A stretch of DNA of 64,000 nucleotides, taken from the NCBI GenBank assembly GCA_943737045.1, contig CALSFV010000004.1, forward strand, positions 1,685,501-1,749,500, written 5' to 3'. The DNA comes from Parapristionchus giblindavisi (Eukaryota > Nematoda > Chromadorea > Rhabditida > Diplogasteridae). This document shows positions 22,901 to 37,800 of the stretch, piece by piece (the stretch's first letter is position 1; every line of letters starts with the position of its first letter). Under the pieces are notes generated by a model. That model did no database searches. It had not been told where the DNA came from and saw only the letters and a program-made list of their open reading frames with translations. Made by a program: the position numbers and the translations under genes.

Positions 22901-24664
22901 AATAAGACGCACTTCAGGTCATGTCGATCTGTAATATTTTACTGCTGCTATAATGATCGAAGTACCAAAGTAGCTTTTACTCTGATATGATCAAGATAAC
23001 TTGAGAAATATGAAAATGAAAATGAAACCTATCGTGTCATATACCAAATGAAAGAGCGAAAAATTCTGAATAAGATAAACTATTTCAAAGTGGTCAGTAC
23101 GGCCAATATGTAAATTTATCTTTCAGTACTCTCTGTTTTTGGTACAAAACAATTCGTTACAAGTCTAATTGTCAATGATACTCAGCGAGTGATATACTAT
23201 GTGAAAGAGGAACAAATTCTGAATAAGACGCACTTCAGGTCATGTCGATCTGTAATATTTTACTGCTGCTATAATGATCGAAGTACCAAAGTAGCTTTTA
23301 CTCTGATATGATCAAGATAACTTGAGAAATATGAAAATGAAAATGAAACCTATCGTGTCATATACCAAATGAAAGAGCGAAAAAATCTGAATAAGATAAA
23401 CTATTTCAAAGTGGTCAGTACGGCCAATATGTAAATTTATCTTTCAGTACTCTCTGTTTTTGGTACAAAACAATTCGTTACAAGTCTAATTGTCAATGAT
23501 ACTCAGCGAGTGATATACTATGTGAAAGAGGAACAAATTCTGAATAAGACGCACTTCAGGTCATGTCGATCTGTAATATTTTACTGCTGCTATAATGATC
23601 GAAGTACCAAAGTAGCTTTTACTCTGATATGATCAAGATAACTTGAGAAATATGAAAATGAAAATGAAACCTATCGTGTCATATACCAAATGAAAGAGCG
23701 AAAAAATCTGAATAAGATAAACTATTTCAAAGTGGTCAGTACGGCCAATATGTAAATTTATCTTTCAGTACTCTCTGTTTTTGGTACAAAACAATTCGTT
23801 ACAAGTCTAATTGTCAATGATACTCAGCGAGTGATATACTATGTGAAAGAGGAACAAATTCTGAATAAGACGCACTTCAGGTCATGTCGATCTGTAATAA
23901 TTTACTGCTGCTATAATGATCGAAGTACCAAAGTAGCTTTTACTCTGATATGATCAAGATAACTTGAGAAATATGAAAATGAAAATGAAACCTATCGTGT
24001 CATATACCAAATGAAAGAGCGAAAAAATTTGAATAAGATAAACTATTTCAAAGTGGTCAGTACGGCCAATATGTAAATTTATCTTTCAGTACTCTCTGTT
24101 TTTGGTACAAAACAATTCGTTACAAGTCTAATTGTCAATGATACTCAGCGAGTGATATACTATGTGAAAGAGGAACAAATTCTGAATAAGACGCACTTCA
24201 GGTCATGTCGATCTGTAATATTTTACTGCTGCTATAATGATCGAAGTACCAAAGTAGCTTTTACTCTGATATGATCAAGATAACTTGAGAAATATGAAAA
24301 TGAAAATGAAACCTATCGTGTCATATACCAAATGAAAGAGCGAAAAATTCTGAATAAGATACACTATATCAAAGTGGTCAGTACAGCCAATATGTAAATT
24401 TATCTTTCAGTACTCTCTGTTTTTGATACAAAACAATTCGTTACAAGTCTAATTGTCAATGATACTCAGCGAGTGATATACTATGTGAAAGAGGAAAAAA
24501 ATCTGAATAAGACGCACTTCAGGTCATGTCGATCTGTAATATTTTACTGCTGCTATAATGATCGAAGTACCAAAGTAGCTTTTACTCTGATATGATCAAG
24601 ATAACTTGAGAAATATGAAAATGAAAATGAAACCTATCGTGTCATATACCAAATGAAAGAGCGA

Positions 24665-26269
24665 AAAATTCTGAATAAGATACACTATATCAAAGTGGTC
24701 AGTACAGCCAATATGTAAATTTATCTTTCAGTACTCTCTGTTTTTGATACAAAACAATTCGTTACAAGTCTAATTGTCAATGATACTCAGCGAGTGATAT
24801 ACTATGTGAAAGAGGAAAAAATTCTGAATAAGACGCACTTCAGGTCATGTCGATCTGTAATATTTTACTGCTGCTATAATGATCGAAGTACCAAAGTAGC
24901 TTTTACTCTGATATGATCAAGATAACTTGAGAAATATGAAAATGAAAATGAAACCTATCGTGTCATATACCAAATGAAAGAGCGAAAAATTCTGAATAAG
25001 ATAAACTATTTCAAAGTGGTCAGTACAGCCAATATGTAAATTTATATTCCAGTGCACTCTGTTTTTGGTACAAAACAATTCGTTACAAGTCTAATTGTCA
25101 ATGATACTCAGCGAGTGAAATACTATGTGAAAGAGGAAAAAATTCTGAATAAGACGCACTTCAGGTCATGTCGATCTGTAATATTTTACTGCTGCTATAA
25201 TGATCGAAGTACCAAAGTAGCTTTTACTCTGATATGATCAAGATAACTTGAGAAATATGAAAATGAAAATGAAACCTATCGTGTCATATACCAAATGAAA
25301 GAGCGAAAAATTCTGAATAAGATACACTATATCAAAGTGGTCAGTACAGCCAATATGTAAATTTATCTTTCAGTACTCTCTGTTTTTGATACAAAACAAT
25401 TCGTTACAAGTCTAATTGTCAATGATACTCAGCGAGTGATATACTATGTGAAAGAGGAAAAAAATCTGAATAAGACGCACTTCAGGTCATGTCGATCTGT
25501 AATATTTTACTGCTGCTATAATGATCGAAGTACCAAAGTAGCTTTTACTCTGATATGATCAAGATAACTTGAGAAATATGAAAATGAAAATGAAACCTAT
25601 CGTGTCATATACCAAATGAAAGAGCGAAAAATTCTGAATAAGATACACTATATCAAAGTGGTCAGTACAGCCAATATGTAAATTTATCTTTCAGTACTCT
25701 CTGTTTTTGATACAAAACAATTCGTTACAAGTCTAATTGTCAATGATACTCAGCGAGTGATATACTATGTGAAAGAGGAAAAAATTCTGAATAAGACGCA
25801 CTTCAGGTCATGTCGATCTGTAATATTTTACTGCTGCTATAATGATCGAAGTACCAAAGTAGCTTTTACTCTGATATGATCAAGATATCTTGAGAAATAT
25901 GAAAATGAAAATGAAACCTATCGTGTCATATACCAAATGAAAGAGCGAAAAAATCTGAATAAGATAAACTATTTCAAAGTGGTCAGTACGGCCAATATGT
26001 AAATTTATCTTTCAGTACTCTCTGTTTTTGATACAAAACAATTCGTTACAAGTCTAATTGTCAATGATACTCAGCGAGTGATATACTATGTGAAAGAGGA
26101 ACAAATTCTGAATAAGACGCACTTCAGGTCATGTCGATCTGTAATATTTTACTGCTGCTATAATGATCGAAGTACCAAAGTAGCTTTTACTCTGATATGA
26201 TCAAGATAACTTGAGAAATATGAAAATGAAAATGAAACCTATCGTGTCATATACCAAATGAAAGAGCGA
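24665..26269 (+). repeat. 1,605-bp pentamer HOR, copy 1
   Basis: Five monomers repeated immediately at 26,270-27,874. Shared private markers: a family A-like 'tttatattccagtgcactct' at 25,041, 'gtgaaatac' near 25,115, and 'caagatatcttga' at 25,881. The only difference noticed between the copies is 'aaaaaattctg' here versus 'aaaaaaatctg' at about 26,420. This makes it one of the youngest duplications in the window. Confidence 0.88.
25880..25893. repeat. Perfect 14-bp palindrome TCAAGATATCTTGA (copy 1)
   Basis: One base change (A to T) in the usual TCAAG-ATAA-CTTGA motif turns the interrupted dyad into a perfect palindrome. It is present only here and at 27,485-27,498, once in each copy of the pentamer HOR. 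Confidence 0.92.
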
Positions 26270-27874
26270 AAAATTCTGAATAAGATACACTATATCAAAG
26301 TGGTCAGTACAGCCAATATGTAAATTTATCTTTCAGTACTCTCTGTTTTTGATACAAAACAATTCGTTACAAGTCTAATTGTCAATGATACTCAGCGAGT
26401 GATATACTATGTGAAAGAGGAAAAAAATCTGAATAAGACGCACTTCAGGTCATGTCGATCTGTAATATTTTACTGCTGCTATAATGATCGAAGTACCAAA
26501 GTAGCTTTTACTCTGATATGATCAAGATAACTTGAGAAATATGAAAATGAAAATGAAACCTATCGTGTCATATACCAAATGAAAGAGCGAAAAATTCTGA
26601 ATAAGATAAACTATTTCAAAGTGGTCAGTACAGCCAATATGTAAATTTATATTCCAGTGCACTCTGTTTTTGGTACAAAACAATTCGTTACAAGTCTAAT
26701 TGTCAATGATACTCAGCGAGTGAAATACTATGTGAAAGAGGAAAAAATTCTGAATAAGACGCACTTCAGGTCATGTCGATCTGTAATATTTTACTGCTGC
26801 TATAATGATCGAAGTACCAAAGTAGCTTTTACTCTGATATGATCAAGATAACTTGAGAAATATGAAAATGAAAATGAAACCTATCGTGTCATATACCAAA
26901 TGAAAGAGCGAAAAATTCTGAATAAGATACACTATATCAAAGTGGTCAGTACAGCCAATATGTAAATTTATCTTTCAGTACTCTCTGTTTTTGATACAAA
27001 ACAATTCGTTACAAGTCTAATTGTCAATGATACTCAGCGAGTGATATACTATGTGAAAGAGGAAAAAAATCTGAATAAGACGCACTTCAGGTCATGTCGA
27101 TCTGTAATATTTTACTGCTGCTATAATGATCGAAGTACCAAAGTAGCTTTTACTCTGATATGATCAAGATAACTTGAGAAATATGAAAATGAAAATGAAA
27201 CCTATCGTGTCATATACCAAATGAAAGAGCGAAAAATTCTGAATAAGATACACTATATCAAAGTGGTCAGTACAGCCAATATGTAAATTTATCTTTCAGT
27301 ACTCTCTGTTTTTGATACAAAACAATTCGTTACAAGTCTAATTGTCAATGATACTCAGCGAGTGATATACTATGTGAAAGAGGAAAAAATTCTGAATAAG
27401 ACGCACTTCAGGTCATGTCGATCTGTAATATTTTACTGCTGCTATAATGATCGAAGTACCAAAGTAGCTTTTACTCTGATATGATCAAGATATCTTGAGA
27501 AATATGAAAATGAAAATGAAACCTATCGTGTCATATACCAAATGAAAGAGCGAAAAAATCTGAATAAGATAAACTATTTCAAAGTGGTCAGTACGGCCAA
27601 TATGTAAATTTATCTTTCAGTACTCTCTGTTTTTGATACAAAACAATTCGTTACAAGTCTAATTGTCAATGATACTCAGCGAGTGATATACTATGTGAAA
27701 GAGGAACAAATTCTGAATAAGACGCACTTCAGGTCATGTCGATCTGTAATATTTTACTGCTGCTATAATGATCGAAGTACCAAAGTAGCTTTTACTCTGA
27801 TATGATCAAGATAACTTGAGAAATATGAAAATGAAAATGAAACCTATCGTGTCATATACCAAATGAAAGAGCGA
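26270..27874 (+). repeat. 1,605-bp pentamer HOR, copy 2
   Basis: Adjacent second copy of the pentamer, with the same A-like patch at 26,646 and the perfect palindrome at 27,485. After 27,874 it passes into a 'aaaaaatttg' monomer, where copy 1 is followed by 'aaaaattctg'. Confidence 0.88.
27485..27498. repeat. Perfect 14-bp palindrome TCAAGATATCTTGA (copy 2)
   Basis: Identical to 25,880-25,893, exactly 1,605 bp downstream. The change arose once and was copied with the pentamer. Confidence 0.92.
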
Positions 27875-30269
27875 AAAAATTTGAATAAGATAAACTATTT
27901 CAAAGTGGTCAGTACGGCCAATATGTAAATTTATCTTTCAGTACTCTCTGTTTTTGGTACAAAACAATTCGTTACAAGTCTAATTGTCAATGATACTCAG
28001 CGAGTGATATACTATGTGAAAGAGGAACAAATTCTGAATAAGACGCACTTCAGGTCATGTCGATCTGTAATATTTTACTGCTGCTATAATGATCGAAGTA
28101 CCAAAGTAGCTTTTACTCTGATATGATCAAGATAACTTGAGAAATATGAAAATGAAAATGAAACCTATCGTGTCATATACCAAATGAAAGAGCGAAAAAT
28201 TCTGAATAAGATACACTATATCAAAGTGGTCAGTACAGCCAATATGTAAATTTATCTTTCAGTACTCTCTGTTTTTGATACAAAACAATTCGTTACAAGT
28301 CTAATTGTCAATGATACTCAGCGAGTGATATACTATGTGAAAGAGGAAAAAAATCTGAATAAGACGCACTTCAGGTCATGTCGATCTGTAATATTTTACT
28401 GCTGCTATAATGATCGAAGTACCAAAGTAGCTTTTACTCTGATATGATCAAGATAACTTGAGAAATATGAAAATGAAAATGAAACCTATCGTGTCATATA
28501 CCAAATGAAAGAGCGAAAAATTCTGAATAAGATACACTATATCAAAGTGGTCAGTACAGCCAATATGTAAATTTATCTTTCAGTACTCTCTGTTTTTGAT
28601 ACAAAACAATTCGTTACAAGTCTAATTGTCAATGATACTCAGCGAGTGATATACTATGTGAAAGAGGAAAAAATTCTGAATAAGACGCACTTCAGGTCAT
28701 GTCGATCTGTAATATTTTACTGCTGCTATAATGATCGAAGTACCAAAGTAGCTTTTACTCTGATATGATCAAGATAACTTGAGAAATATGAAAATGAAAA
28801 TGAAACCTATCGTGTCATATACCAAATGAAAGAGCGAAAAATTCTGAATAAGATAAACTATTTCAAAGTGGTCAGTACAGCCAATATGTAAATTTATCTT
28901 TCAGTACTCTCTGTTTTTGATACAAAACAATTCGTTACAAGTCTAATTGTCAATGATACTCAGCGAGTGATATACTATGTGAAAGAGGAAAAAAATCTGA
29001 ATAAGACGCACTTCAGGTCATGTCGATCTGTAATATTTTACTGCTGCTATAATGATCGAAGTACCAAAGTAGCTTTTACTCTGATATGATCAAGATAACT
29101 TGAGAAATATGAAAATGAAAATGAAACCTATCGTGTCATATACCAAATGAAAGAGCGAAAAATTCTGAATAAGATACACTATATCAAAGTGGTCAGTACA
29201 GCCAATATGTAAATTTATCTTTCAGTACTCTCTGTTTTTGATACAAAACAATTCGTTACAAGTCTAATTGTCAATGATACTCAGCGAGTGATATACTATG
29301 TGAAAGAGGAAAAAAATCTGAATAAGACGCACTTCAGGTCATGTCGATCTGTAATATTTTACTGCTGCTATAATGATCGAAGTACCAAAGTAGCTTTTAC
29401 TCTGATATGATCAAGATAACTTGAGAAATATGAAAATGAAAATGAAACCTATCGTGTCATATACCAAATGAAAGAGCGAAAAATTCTGAATAAGATACAC
29501 TATATCAAAGTGGTCAGTACAGCCAATATGTAAATTTATCTTTCAGTACTCTCTGTTTTTGATACAAAACAATTCGTTACAAGTCTAATTGTCAATGATA
29601 CTCAGCGAGTGATATACTATGTGAAAGAGGAAAAAATTCTGAATAAGACGCACTTCAGGTCATGTCGATCTGTAATATTTTACTGCTGCTATAATGATCG
29701 AAGTACCAAAGTAGCTTTTACTCTGATATGATCAAGATAACTTGAGAAATATGAAAATGAAAATGAAACCTATCGTGTCATATACCAAATGAAAGAGCGA
29801 AAAATTCTGAATAAGATAAACTATTTCAAAGTGGTCAGTACAGCCAATATGTAAATTTATCTTTCAGTACTCTCTGTTTTTGATACAAAACAATTCGTTA
29901 CAAGTCTAATTGTCAATGATACTCAGCGAGTGATATACTATGTGAAAGAGGAAAAAAATCTGAATAAGACGCACTTCAGGTCATGTCGATCTGTAATATT
30001 TTACTGCTGCTATAATGATCGAAGTACCAAAGTAGCTTTTACTCTGATATGATCAAGATAACTTGAGAAATATGAAAATGAAAATGAAACCTATCGTGTC
30101 ATATACCAAATGAAAGAGCGAAAAATTCTGAATAAGATAAACTATTTCAAAGTGGTCAGTACAGCCAATATGTAAATTTATCTTTCAGTACTCTCTGTTT
30201 TTGATACAAAACAATTCGTTACAAGTCTAATTGTCAATGATACTCAGCGAGTGATATACTATGTGAAAG

Positions 30270-30290
30270 AGGAAAAAAAATCTGAATAAG
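30270..30290 (+). repeat. A-run length variant (8 A), representative
   Basis: 'gagg' is followed by eight A and then 'tctg', where most units have six A and 'ttctg' or seven A and 'tctg'. The unit becomes 322 bp. The same state occurs near 31,556, 39,901, 42,149, 43,113 and 46,966. The gcgaat units have only five A. This run is the main place where monomer length changes in family B. Confidence 0.85.
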
Positions 30291-30485
30291 ACGCACTTCA
30301 GGTCATGTCGATCTGTAATATTTTACTGCTGCTATAATGATCGAAGTACCAAAGTAGCTTTTACTCTGATATGATCAAGATAACTTGAGAAATATGAAAA
30401 TGAAAATGAAACCTATCGTGTCATATACCAAATGAAAGAGCGAAAAATTCTGAATAAGATAAACTATTTCAAAGTGGTCAGTACA

Positions 30486-30605
30486 GCGAATATGTAAATT
30501 TATCTTTCAGTACTCTCTGTTTTTTGGTACAAAACAATTCGTTACAAGTCTAATTGCCAATGATACTCAGCGAGTGATATACTATGTGAAAGAGGAAAAA
30601 TTCTG
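30486..30605 (+). repeat. 'gcgaat' marker monomer 4
   Basis: Same haplotype, 7,705 bp (24 monomers plus one base) after copy 3. The extra base is the 8-A run of the monomer just before it, near 30,273. Confidence 0.9.
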
Positions 30606-31770
30606 AATAAGACGCACTTCAGGTCATGTCGATCTGTAATATTTTACTGCTGCTATAATGATCGAAGTACCAAAGTAGCTTTTACTCTGATATGATCAAG
30701 ATAACTTGAGAAATATGAAAATGAAAATGAAACCTATCGTGTCATATACCAAATGAAAGAGCGAAAAATTCTGAATAAGATAAACTATTTCAAAGTGGTC
30801 AGTACAGCCAATATGTAAATTTATCTTTCAGTACTCTCTGTTTTTGGTACAAAACAATTCGTTACAAGTCTAATTGTCAATGATACTCAGCGAGTGATAT
30901 ACTATGTGAAAGAGGAAAAAATTCTGAATAAGACGCACTTCAGGTCATGTCGATCTGTAATATTTTACTGCTGCTATAATGATCGAAGTACCAAAGTAGC
31001 TTTTACTCTGATATGATCAAGATAACTTGAGAAATATGAAAATGAAAATGAAACCTATCGTGTCATATACCAAATGAAAGAGCGAAAAATTCTGAATAAG
31101 ATAAACTATTTCAAAGTGGTCAGTACAGCCAATATGTAAATTTATCTTTCAGTACTCTCTGTTTTTGATACAAAACAATTCGTTACAAGTCTAATTGTCA
31201 ATGATACTCAGCGAGTGATATACTATGTGAAAGAGGAAAAAAATCTGAATAAGACGCACTTCAGGTCATGTCGATCTGTAATATTTTACTGCTGCTATAA
31301 TGATCGAAGTACCAAAGTAGCTTTTACTCTGATATGATCAAGATAACTTGAGAAATATGAAAATGAAAATGAAACCTATCGTGTCATATACCAAATGAAA
31401 GAGCGAAAAATTCTGAATAAGATAAACTATTTCAAAGTGGTCAGTACAGCCAATATGTAAATTTATCTTTCAGTACTCTCTGTTTTTGATACAAAACAAT
31501 TCGTTACAAGTCTAATTGTCAATGATACTCAGCGAGTGATATACTATGTGAAAGAGGAAAAAAAATCTGAATAAGACGCACTTCAGGTCATGTCGATCTG
31601 TAATATTTTACTGCTGCTATAATGATCGAAGTACCAAAGTAGCTTTTACTCTGATATGATCAAGATAACTTGAGAAATATGAAAATGAAAATGAAACCTA
31701 TCGTGTCATATACCAAATGAAAGAGCGAAAAATTCTGAATAAGATAAACTATTTCAAAGTGGTCAGTACA

Positions 31771-31890
31771 GCGAATATGTAAATTTATCTTTCAGTACTC
31801 TCTGTTTTTTGGTACAAAACAATTCGTTACAAGTCTAATTGCCAATGATACTCAGCGAGTGATATACTATGTGAAAGAGGAAAAATTCTG
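31771..31890 (+). repeat. 'gcgaat' marker monomer 5
   Basis: Same haplotype, 1,285 bp after copy 4. This interval also contains an 8-A monomer near 31,556, so the pair 8-A monomer plus gcgaat monomer was duplicated together as a tetramer. Confidence 0.9.
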
Positions 31891-34800
31891 AATAAGACGC
31901 ACTTCAGGTCATGTCGATCTGTAATATTTTACTGCTGCTATAATGATCGAAGTACCAAAGTAGCTTTTACTCTGATATGATCAAGATAACTTGAGAAATA
32001 TGAAAATGAAAATGAAACCTATCGTGTCATATACCAAATGAAAGAGCGAAAAATTCTGAATAAGATAAACTATTTCAAAGTGGTCAGTACAGCCAATATG
32101 TAAATTTATCTTTCAGTACTCTCTGTTTTTGGTACAAAACAATTCGTTACAAGTCTAATTGTCAATGATACTCAGCGAGTGAAATACTATGTGAAAGAGG
32201 AAAAAATTCTGAATAAGACGCACTTCAGGTCATGTCGATCTGTAATATTTTACTGCTGCTATAATGATCGAAGTACCAAAGTAGCTTTTACTCTGATATG
32301 ATCAAGATAACTTGAGAAATATGAAAATGAAAATGAAACCTATCGTGTCATATACCAAATGAAAGAGCGAAAAAATCTGAATAAGATAAACTATTTCAAA
32401 GTGGTCAGTACGGCCAATATGTAAATTTATCTTTCAGTACTCTCTGTTTTTGGTACAAAACAATTCGTTACAAGTCTAATTGTCAATGATACTCAGCGAG
32501 TGATATACTATGTGAAAGAGGAACAAATTCTGAATAAGACGCACTTCAGGTCATGTCGATCTGTAATATTTTACTGCTGCTATAATGATCGAAGTACCAA
32601 AGTAGCTTTTACTCTGATATGATCAAGATAACTTGAGAAATATGAAAATGAAAATGAAACCTATCGTGTCATATACCAAATGAAAGAGCGAAAAAATCTG
32701 AATAAGATAAACTATTTCAAAGTGGTCAGTACGGCCAATATGTAAATTTATCTTTCAGTACTCTCTGTTTTTGGTACAAAACAATTCGTTACAAGTCTAA
32801 TTGTCAATGATACTCAGCGAGTGATATACTATGTGAAAGAGGAACAAATTCTGAATAAGACGCACTTCAGGTCATGTCGATCTGTAATAATTTACTGCTG
32901 CTATAATGATCGAAGTACCAAAGTAGCTTTTACTCTGATATGATCAAGATAACTTGAGAAATATGAAAATGAAAATGAAACCTATCGTGTCATATACCAA
33001 ATGAAAGAGCGAAAAAATTTGAATAAGATAAACTATTTCAAAGTGGTCAGTACGGCCAATATGTAAATTTATCTTTCAGTACTCTCTGTTTTTGGTACAA
33101 AACAATTCGTTACAAGTCTAATTGTCAATGATACTCAGCGAGTGATATACTATGTGAAAGAGGAACAAATTCTGAATAAGACGCACTTCAGGTCATGTCG
33201 ATCTGTAATATTTTACTGCTGCTATAATGATCGAAGTACCAAAGTAGCTTTTACTCTGATATGATCAAGATAACTTGAGAAATATGAAAATGAAAATGAA
33301 ACCTATCGTGTCATATACCAAATGAAAGAGCGAAAAATTCTGAATAAGATACACTATATCAAAGTGGTCAGTACAGCCAATATGTAAATTTATCTTTCAG
33401 TACTCTCTGTTTTTGATACAAAACAATTCGTTACAAGTCTAATTGTCAATGATACTCAGCGAGTGATATACTATGTGAAAGAGGAAAAAAATCTGAATAA
33501 GACGCACTTCAGGTCATGTCGATCTGTAATAATTTACTGCTGCTATAATGATCGAAGTACCAAAGTAGCTTTTACTCTGATATGATCAAGATAACTTGAG
33601 AAATATGAAAATGAAAATGAAACCTATCGTGTCATATACCAAATGAAAGAGCGAAAAAATTTGAATAAGATAAACTATTTCAAAGTGGTCAGTACGGCCA
33701 ATATGTAAATTTATCTTTCAGTACTCTCTGTTTTTGGTACAAAACAATTCGTTACAAGTCTAATTGTCAATGATACTCAGCGAGTGATATACTATGTGAA
33801 AGAGGAACAAATTCTGAATAAGACGCACTTCAGGTCATGTCGATCTGTAATATTTTACTGCTGCTATAATGATCGAAGTACCAAAGTAGCTTTTACTCTG
33901 ATATGATCAAGATAACTTGAGAAATATGAAAATGAAAATGAAACCTATCGTGTCATATACCAAATGAAAGAGCGAAAAATTCTGAATAAGATACACTATA
34001 TCAAAGTGGTCAGTACAGCCAATATGTAAATTTATCTTTCAGTACTCTCTGTTTTTGATACAAAACAATTCGTTACAAGTCTAATTGTCAATGATACTCA
34101 GCGAGTGATATACTATGTGAAAGAGGAAAAAAATCTGAATAAGACGCACTTCAGGTCATGTCGATCTGTAATATTTTACTGCTGCTATAATGATCGAAGT
34201 ACCAAAGTAGCTTTTACTCTGATATGATCAAGATAACTTGAGAAATATGAAAATGAAAATGAAACCTATCGTGTCATATACCAAATGAAAGAGCGAAAAA
34301 TTCTGAATAAGATACACTATATCAAAGTGGTCAGTACAGCCAATATGTAAATTTATCTTTCAGTACTCTCTGTTTTTGATACAAAACAATTCGTTACAAG
34401 TCTAATTGTCAATGATACTCAGCGAGTGATATACTATGTGAAAGAGGAAAAAAATCTGAATAAGACGCACTTCAGGTCATGTCGATCTGTAATAATTTAC
34501 TGCTGCTATAATGATCGAAGTACCAAAGTAGCTTTTACTCTGATATGATCAAGATAACTTGAGAAATATGAAAATGAAAATGAAACCTATCGTGTCATAT
34601 ACCAAATGAAAGAGCGAAAAAATTTGAATAAGATAAACTATTTCAAAGTGGTCAGTACGGCCAATATGTAAATTTATCTTTCAGTACTCTCTGTTTTTGG
34701 TACAAAACAATTCGTTACAAGTCTAATTGTCAATGATACTCAGCGAGTGATATACTATGTGAAAGAGGAACAAATTCTGAATAAGACGCACTTCAGGTCA

Positions 34801-37800
34801 TGTCGATCTGTAATATTTTACTGCTGCTATAATGATCGAAGTACCAAAGTAGCTTTTACTCTGATATGATCAAGATAACTTGAGAAATATGAAAATGAAA
34901 ATGAAACCTATCGTGTCATATACCAAATGAAAGAGCGAAAAATTCTGAATAAGATACACTATATCAAAGTGGTCAGTACAGCCAATATGTAAATTTATCT
35001 TTCAGTACTCTCTGTTTTTGATACAAAACAATTCGTTACAAGTCTAATTGTCAATGATACTCAGCGAGTGATATACTATGTGAAAGAGGAAAAAAATCTG
35101 AATAAGACGCACTTCAGGTCATGTCGATCTGTAATATTTTACTGCTGCTATAATGATCGAAGTACCAAAGTAGCTTTTACTCTGATATGATCAAGATAAC
35201 TTGAGAAATATGAAAATGAAAATGAAACCTATCGTGTCATATACCAAATGAAAGAGCGAAAAATTCTGAATAAGATACACTATATCAAAGTGGTCAGTAC
35301 AGCCAATATGTAAATTTATCTTTCAGTACTCTCTGTTTTTGATACAAAACAATTCGTTACAAGTCTAATTGTCAATGATACTCAGCGAGTGATATACTAT
35401 GTGAAAGAGGAAAAAAATCTGAATAAGACGCACTTCAGGTCATGTCGATCTGTAATATTTTACTGCTGCTATAATGATCGAAGTACCAAAGTAGCTTTTA
35501 CTCTGATATGATCAAGATAACTTGAGAAATATGAAAATGAAAATGAAACCTATCGTGTCATATACCAAATGAAAGAGCGAAAAATTCTGAATAAGATACA
35601 CTATATCAAAGTGGTCAGTACAGCCAATATGTAAATTTATCTTTCAGTACTCTCTGTTTTTGATACAAAACAATTCGTTACAAGTCTAATTGTCAATGAT
35701 ACTCAGCGAGTGATATACTATGTGAAAGAGGAAAAAATTCTGAATAAGACGCACTTCAGGTCATGTCGATCTGTAATATTTTACTGCTGCTATAATGATC
35801 GAAGTACCAAAGTAGCTTTTACTCTGATATGATCAAGATAACTTGAGAAATATGAAAATGAAAATGAAACCTATCGTGTCATATACCAAATGAAAGAGCG
35901 AAAAATTCTGAATAAGATAAACTATTTCAAAGTGGTCAGTACAGCCAATATGTAAATTTATCTTTCAGTACTCTCTGTTTTTGATACAAAACAATTCGTT
36001 ACAAGTCTAATTGTCAATGATACTCAGCGAGTGATATACTATGTGAAAGAGGAAAAAAATCTGAATAAGACGCACTTCAGGTCATGTCGATCTGTAATAT
36101 TTTACTGCTGCTATAATGATCGAAGTACCAAAGTAGCTTTTACTCTGATATGATCAAGATAACTTGAGAAATATGAAAATGAAAATGAAACCTATCGTGT
36201 CATATACCAAATGAAAGAGCGAAAAATTCTGAATAAGATAAACTATTTCAAAGTGGTCAGTACGGCCAATATGTAAATTTATCTTTCAGTACTCTCTGTT
36301 TTTGGTACAAAACAATTCGTTACAAGTCTAATTGTCAATGATACTCAGCGAGTGATATACTATGTGAAAGAGGAAAAAATTCTGAATAAGACGCACTTCA
36401 GGTCATGTCGATCTGTAATATTTTACTGCTGCTATAATGATCGAAGTACCAAAGTAGCTTTTACTCTGATATGATCAAGATAACTTGAGAAATATGAAAA
36501 TGAAAATGAAACCTATCGTGTCATATACCAAATGAAAGAGCGAAAAATTCTGAATAAGATAAACTATTTCAAAGTGGTCAGTACGGCCAATATGTAAATT
36601 TATCTTTCAGTACTCTCTGTTTTTGGTACAAAACAATTCGTTACAAGTCTTATTGTCAATGATACTCAGCGAGTGATATACTATGTGAAAGAGGAAAAAA
36701 TTCTGAATAAGACGCACTTCAGGTCATGTCGATCTGTAATATTTTACTGCTGCTATAATGATCGAAGTACCAAAGTAGCTTTTACTCTGATATGATCAAG
36801 ATAACTTGAGAAATATGAAAATGAAAATGAAACCTATCGTGTCATATACCAAATGAAAGAGCGAAAAATTCTGAATAAGATATACTATTTCAAAGTGGTC
36901 AGTACAGCCAATATGTAAATTTATCTTTCAGTACTCTCTGTTTTTGATACAAAACAATTCGTTACAAGTCTAATTGTCAATGATACTCAGCGAGTGATAT
37001 ACTATGTGAAAGAGGAAAAAATTCTGAATAAGACGCACTTCAGGTCATGTCGATCTGTAATATTTTACTGCTGCTATAATGATCGAAGTACCAAAGTAGC
37101 TTTTACTCTGATATGATCAAGATAACTTGAGAAATATGAAAATGAAAATGAAACCTATCGTGTCATATACCAAATGAAAGAGCGAAAAATTCTGAATAAG
37201 ATAAACTATTTCAAAGTGGTCAGTACGGCCAATATGTAAATTTATCTTTCAGTACTCTCTGTTTTTGGTACAAAACAATTCGTTACAAGTCTAATTGTCA
37301 ATGATACTCAGCGAGTGATATACTATGTGAAAGAGGAAAAAATTCTGAATAAGACGCACTTCAGGTCATGTCGATCTGTAATATTTTACTGCTGCTATAA
37401 TGATCGAAGTACCAAAGTAGCTTTTACTCTGATATGATCAAGATAACTTGAGAAATATGAAAATGAAAATGAAACCTATCGTGTCATATACCAAATGAAA
37501 GAGCGAAAAATTCTGAATAAGATAAACTATTTCAAAGTGGTCAGTACGGCCAATATGTAAATTTATCTTTCAGTACTCTCTGTTTTTGGTACAAAACAAT
37601 TCGTTACAAGTCTAATTGTCAATGATACTCAGCGAGTGACATACTATGTGAAAGAGGAAAAAATTCTGAATAAGACGCACTTCAGGTCATGTCGATCTGT
37701 AATATTTTACTGCTGCTATAATGATCGAAGTACCAAAGTAGCTTTTACTCTGATATGATCAAGATAACTTGAGAAATATGAAAATGAAAATGAAACCTAT

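Larger units (their letters stand above)
17000..35100 (+). repeat. Family B sub-array of mixed 'gaacaaattctg' and 'gatac' monomers
   Basis: Blocks of 'tttttggtac ... gaggaacaaattctg' monomers alternate with 'tttttgatac' monomers linked by 'gatacactatatc' or 'gataaactatttc'. The 'aaaaaatttg' marker occurs at 14,071, 17,281, 20,170, 24,022, 27,874, 33,012, 33,654 and 34,617. Spacings are 10, 9, 12, 12, 16 (+2 bp), 2 and 3 monomers. A module of about 1.7 kb around 19,430-21,190 recurs near 23,280-25,040 and in part at 27,874-28,890, both at 3,852-bp (12-monomer) steps. Confidence 0.82.

Noticed and set aside
25052..26842. Paired 61-codon ORFs (25,052 and 26,657)
   Set aside because: They arise from the short A-like patch removing a stop and supplying a GTG, and are the same sequence copied in the 1,605-bp pentamer.
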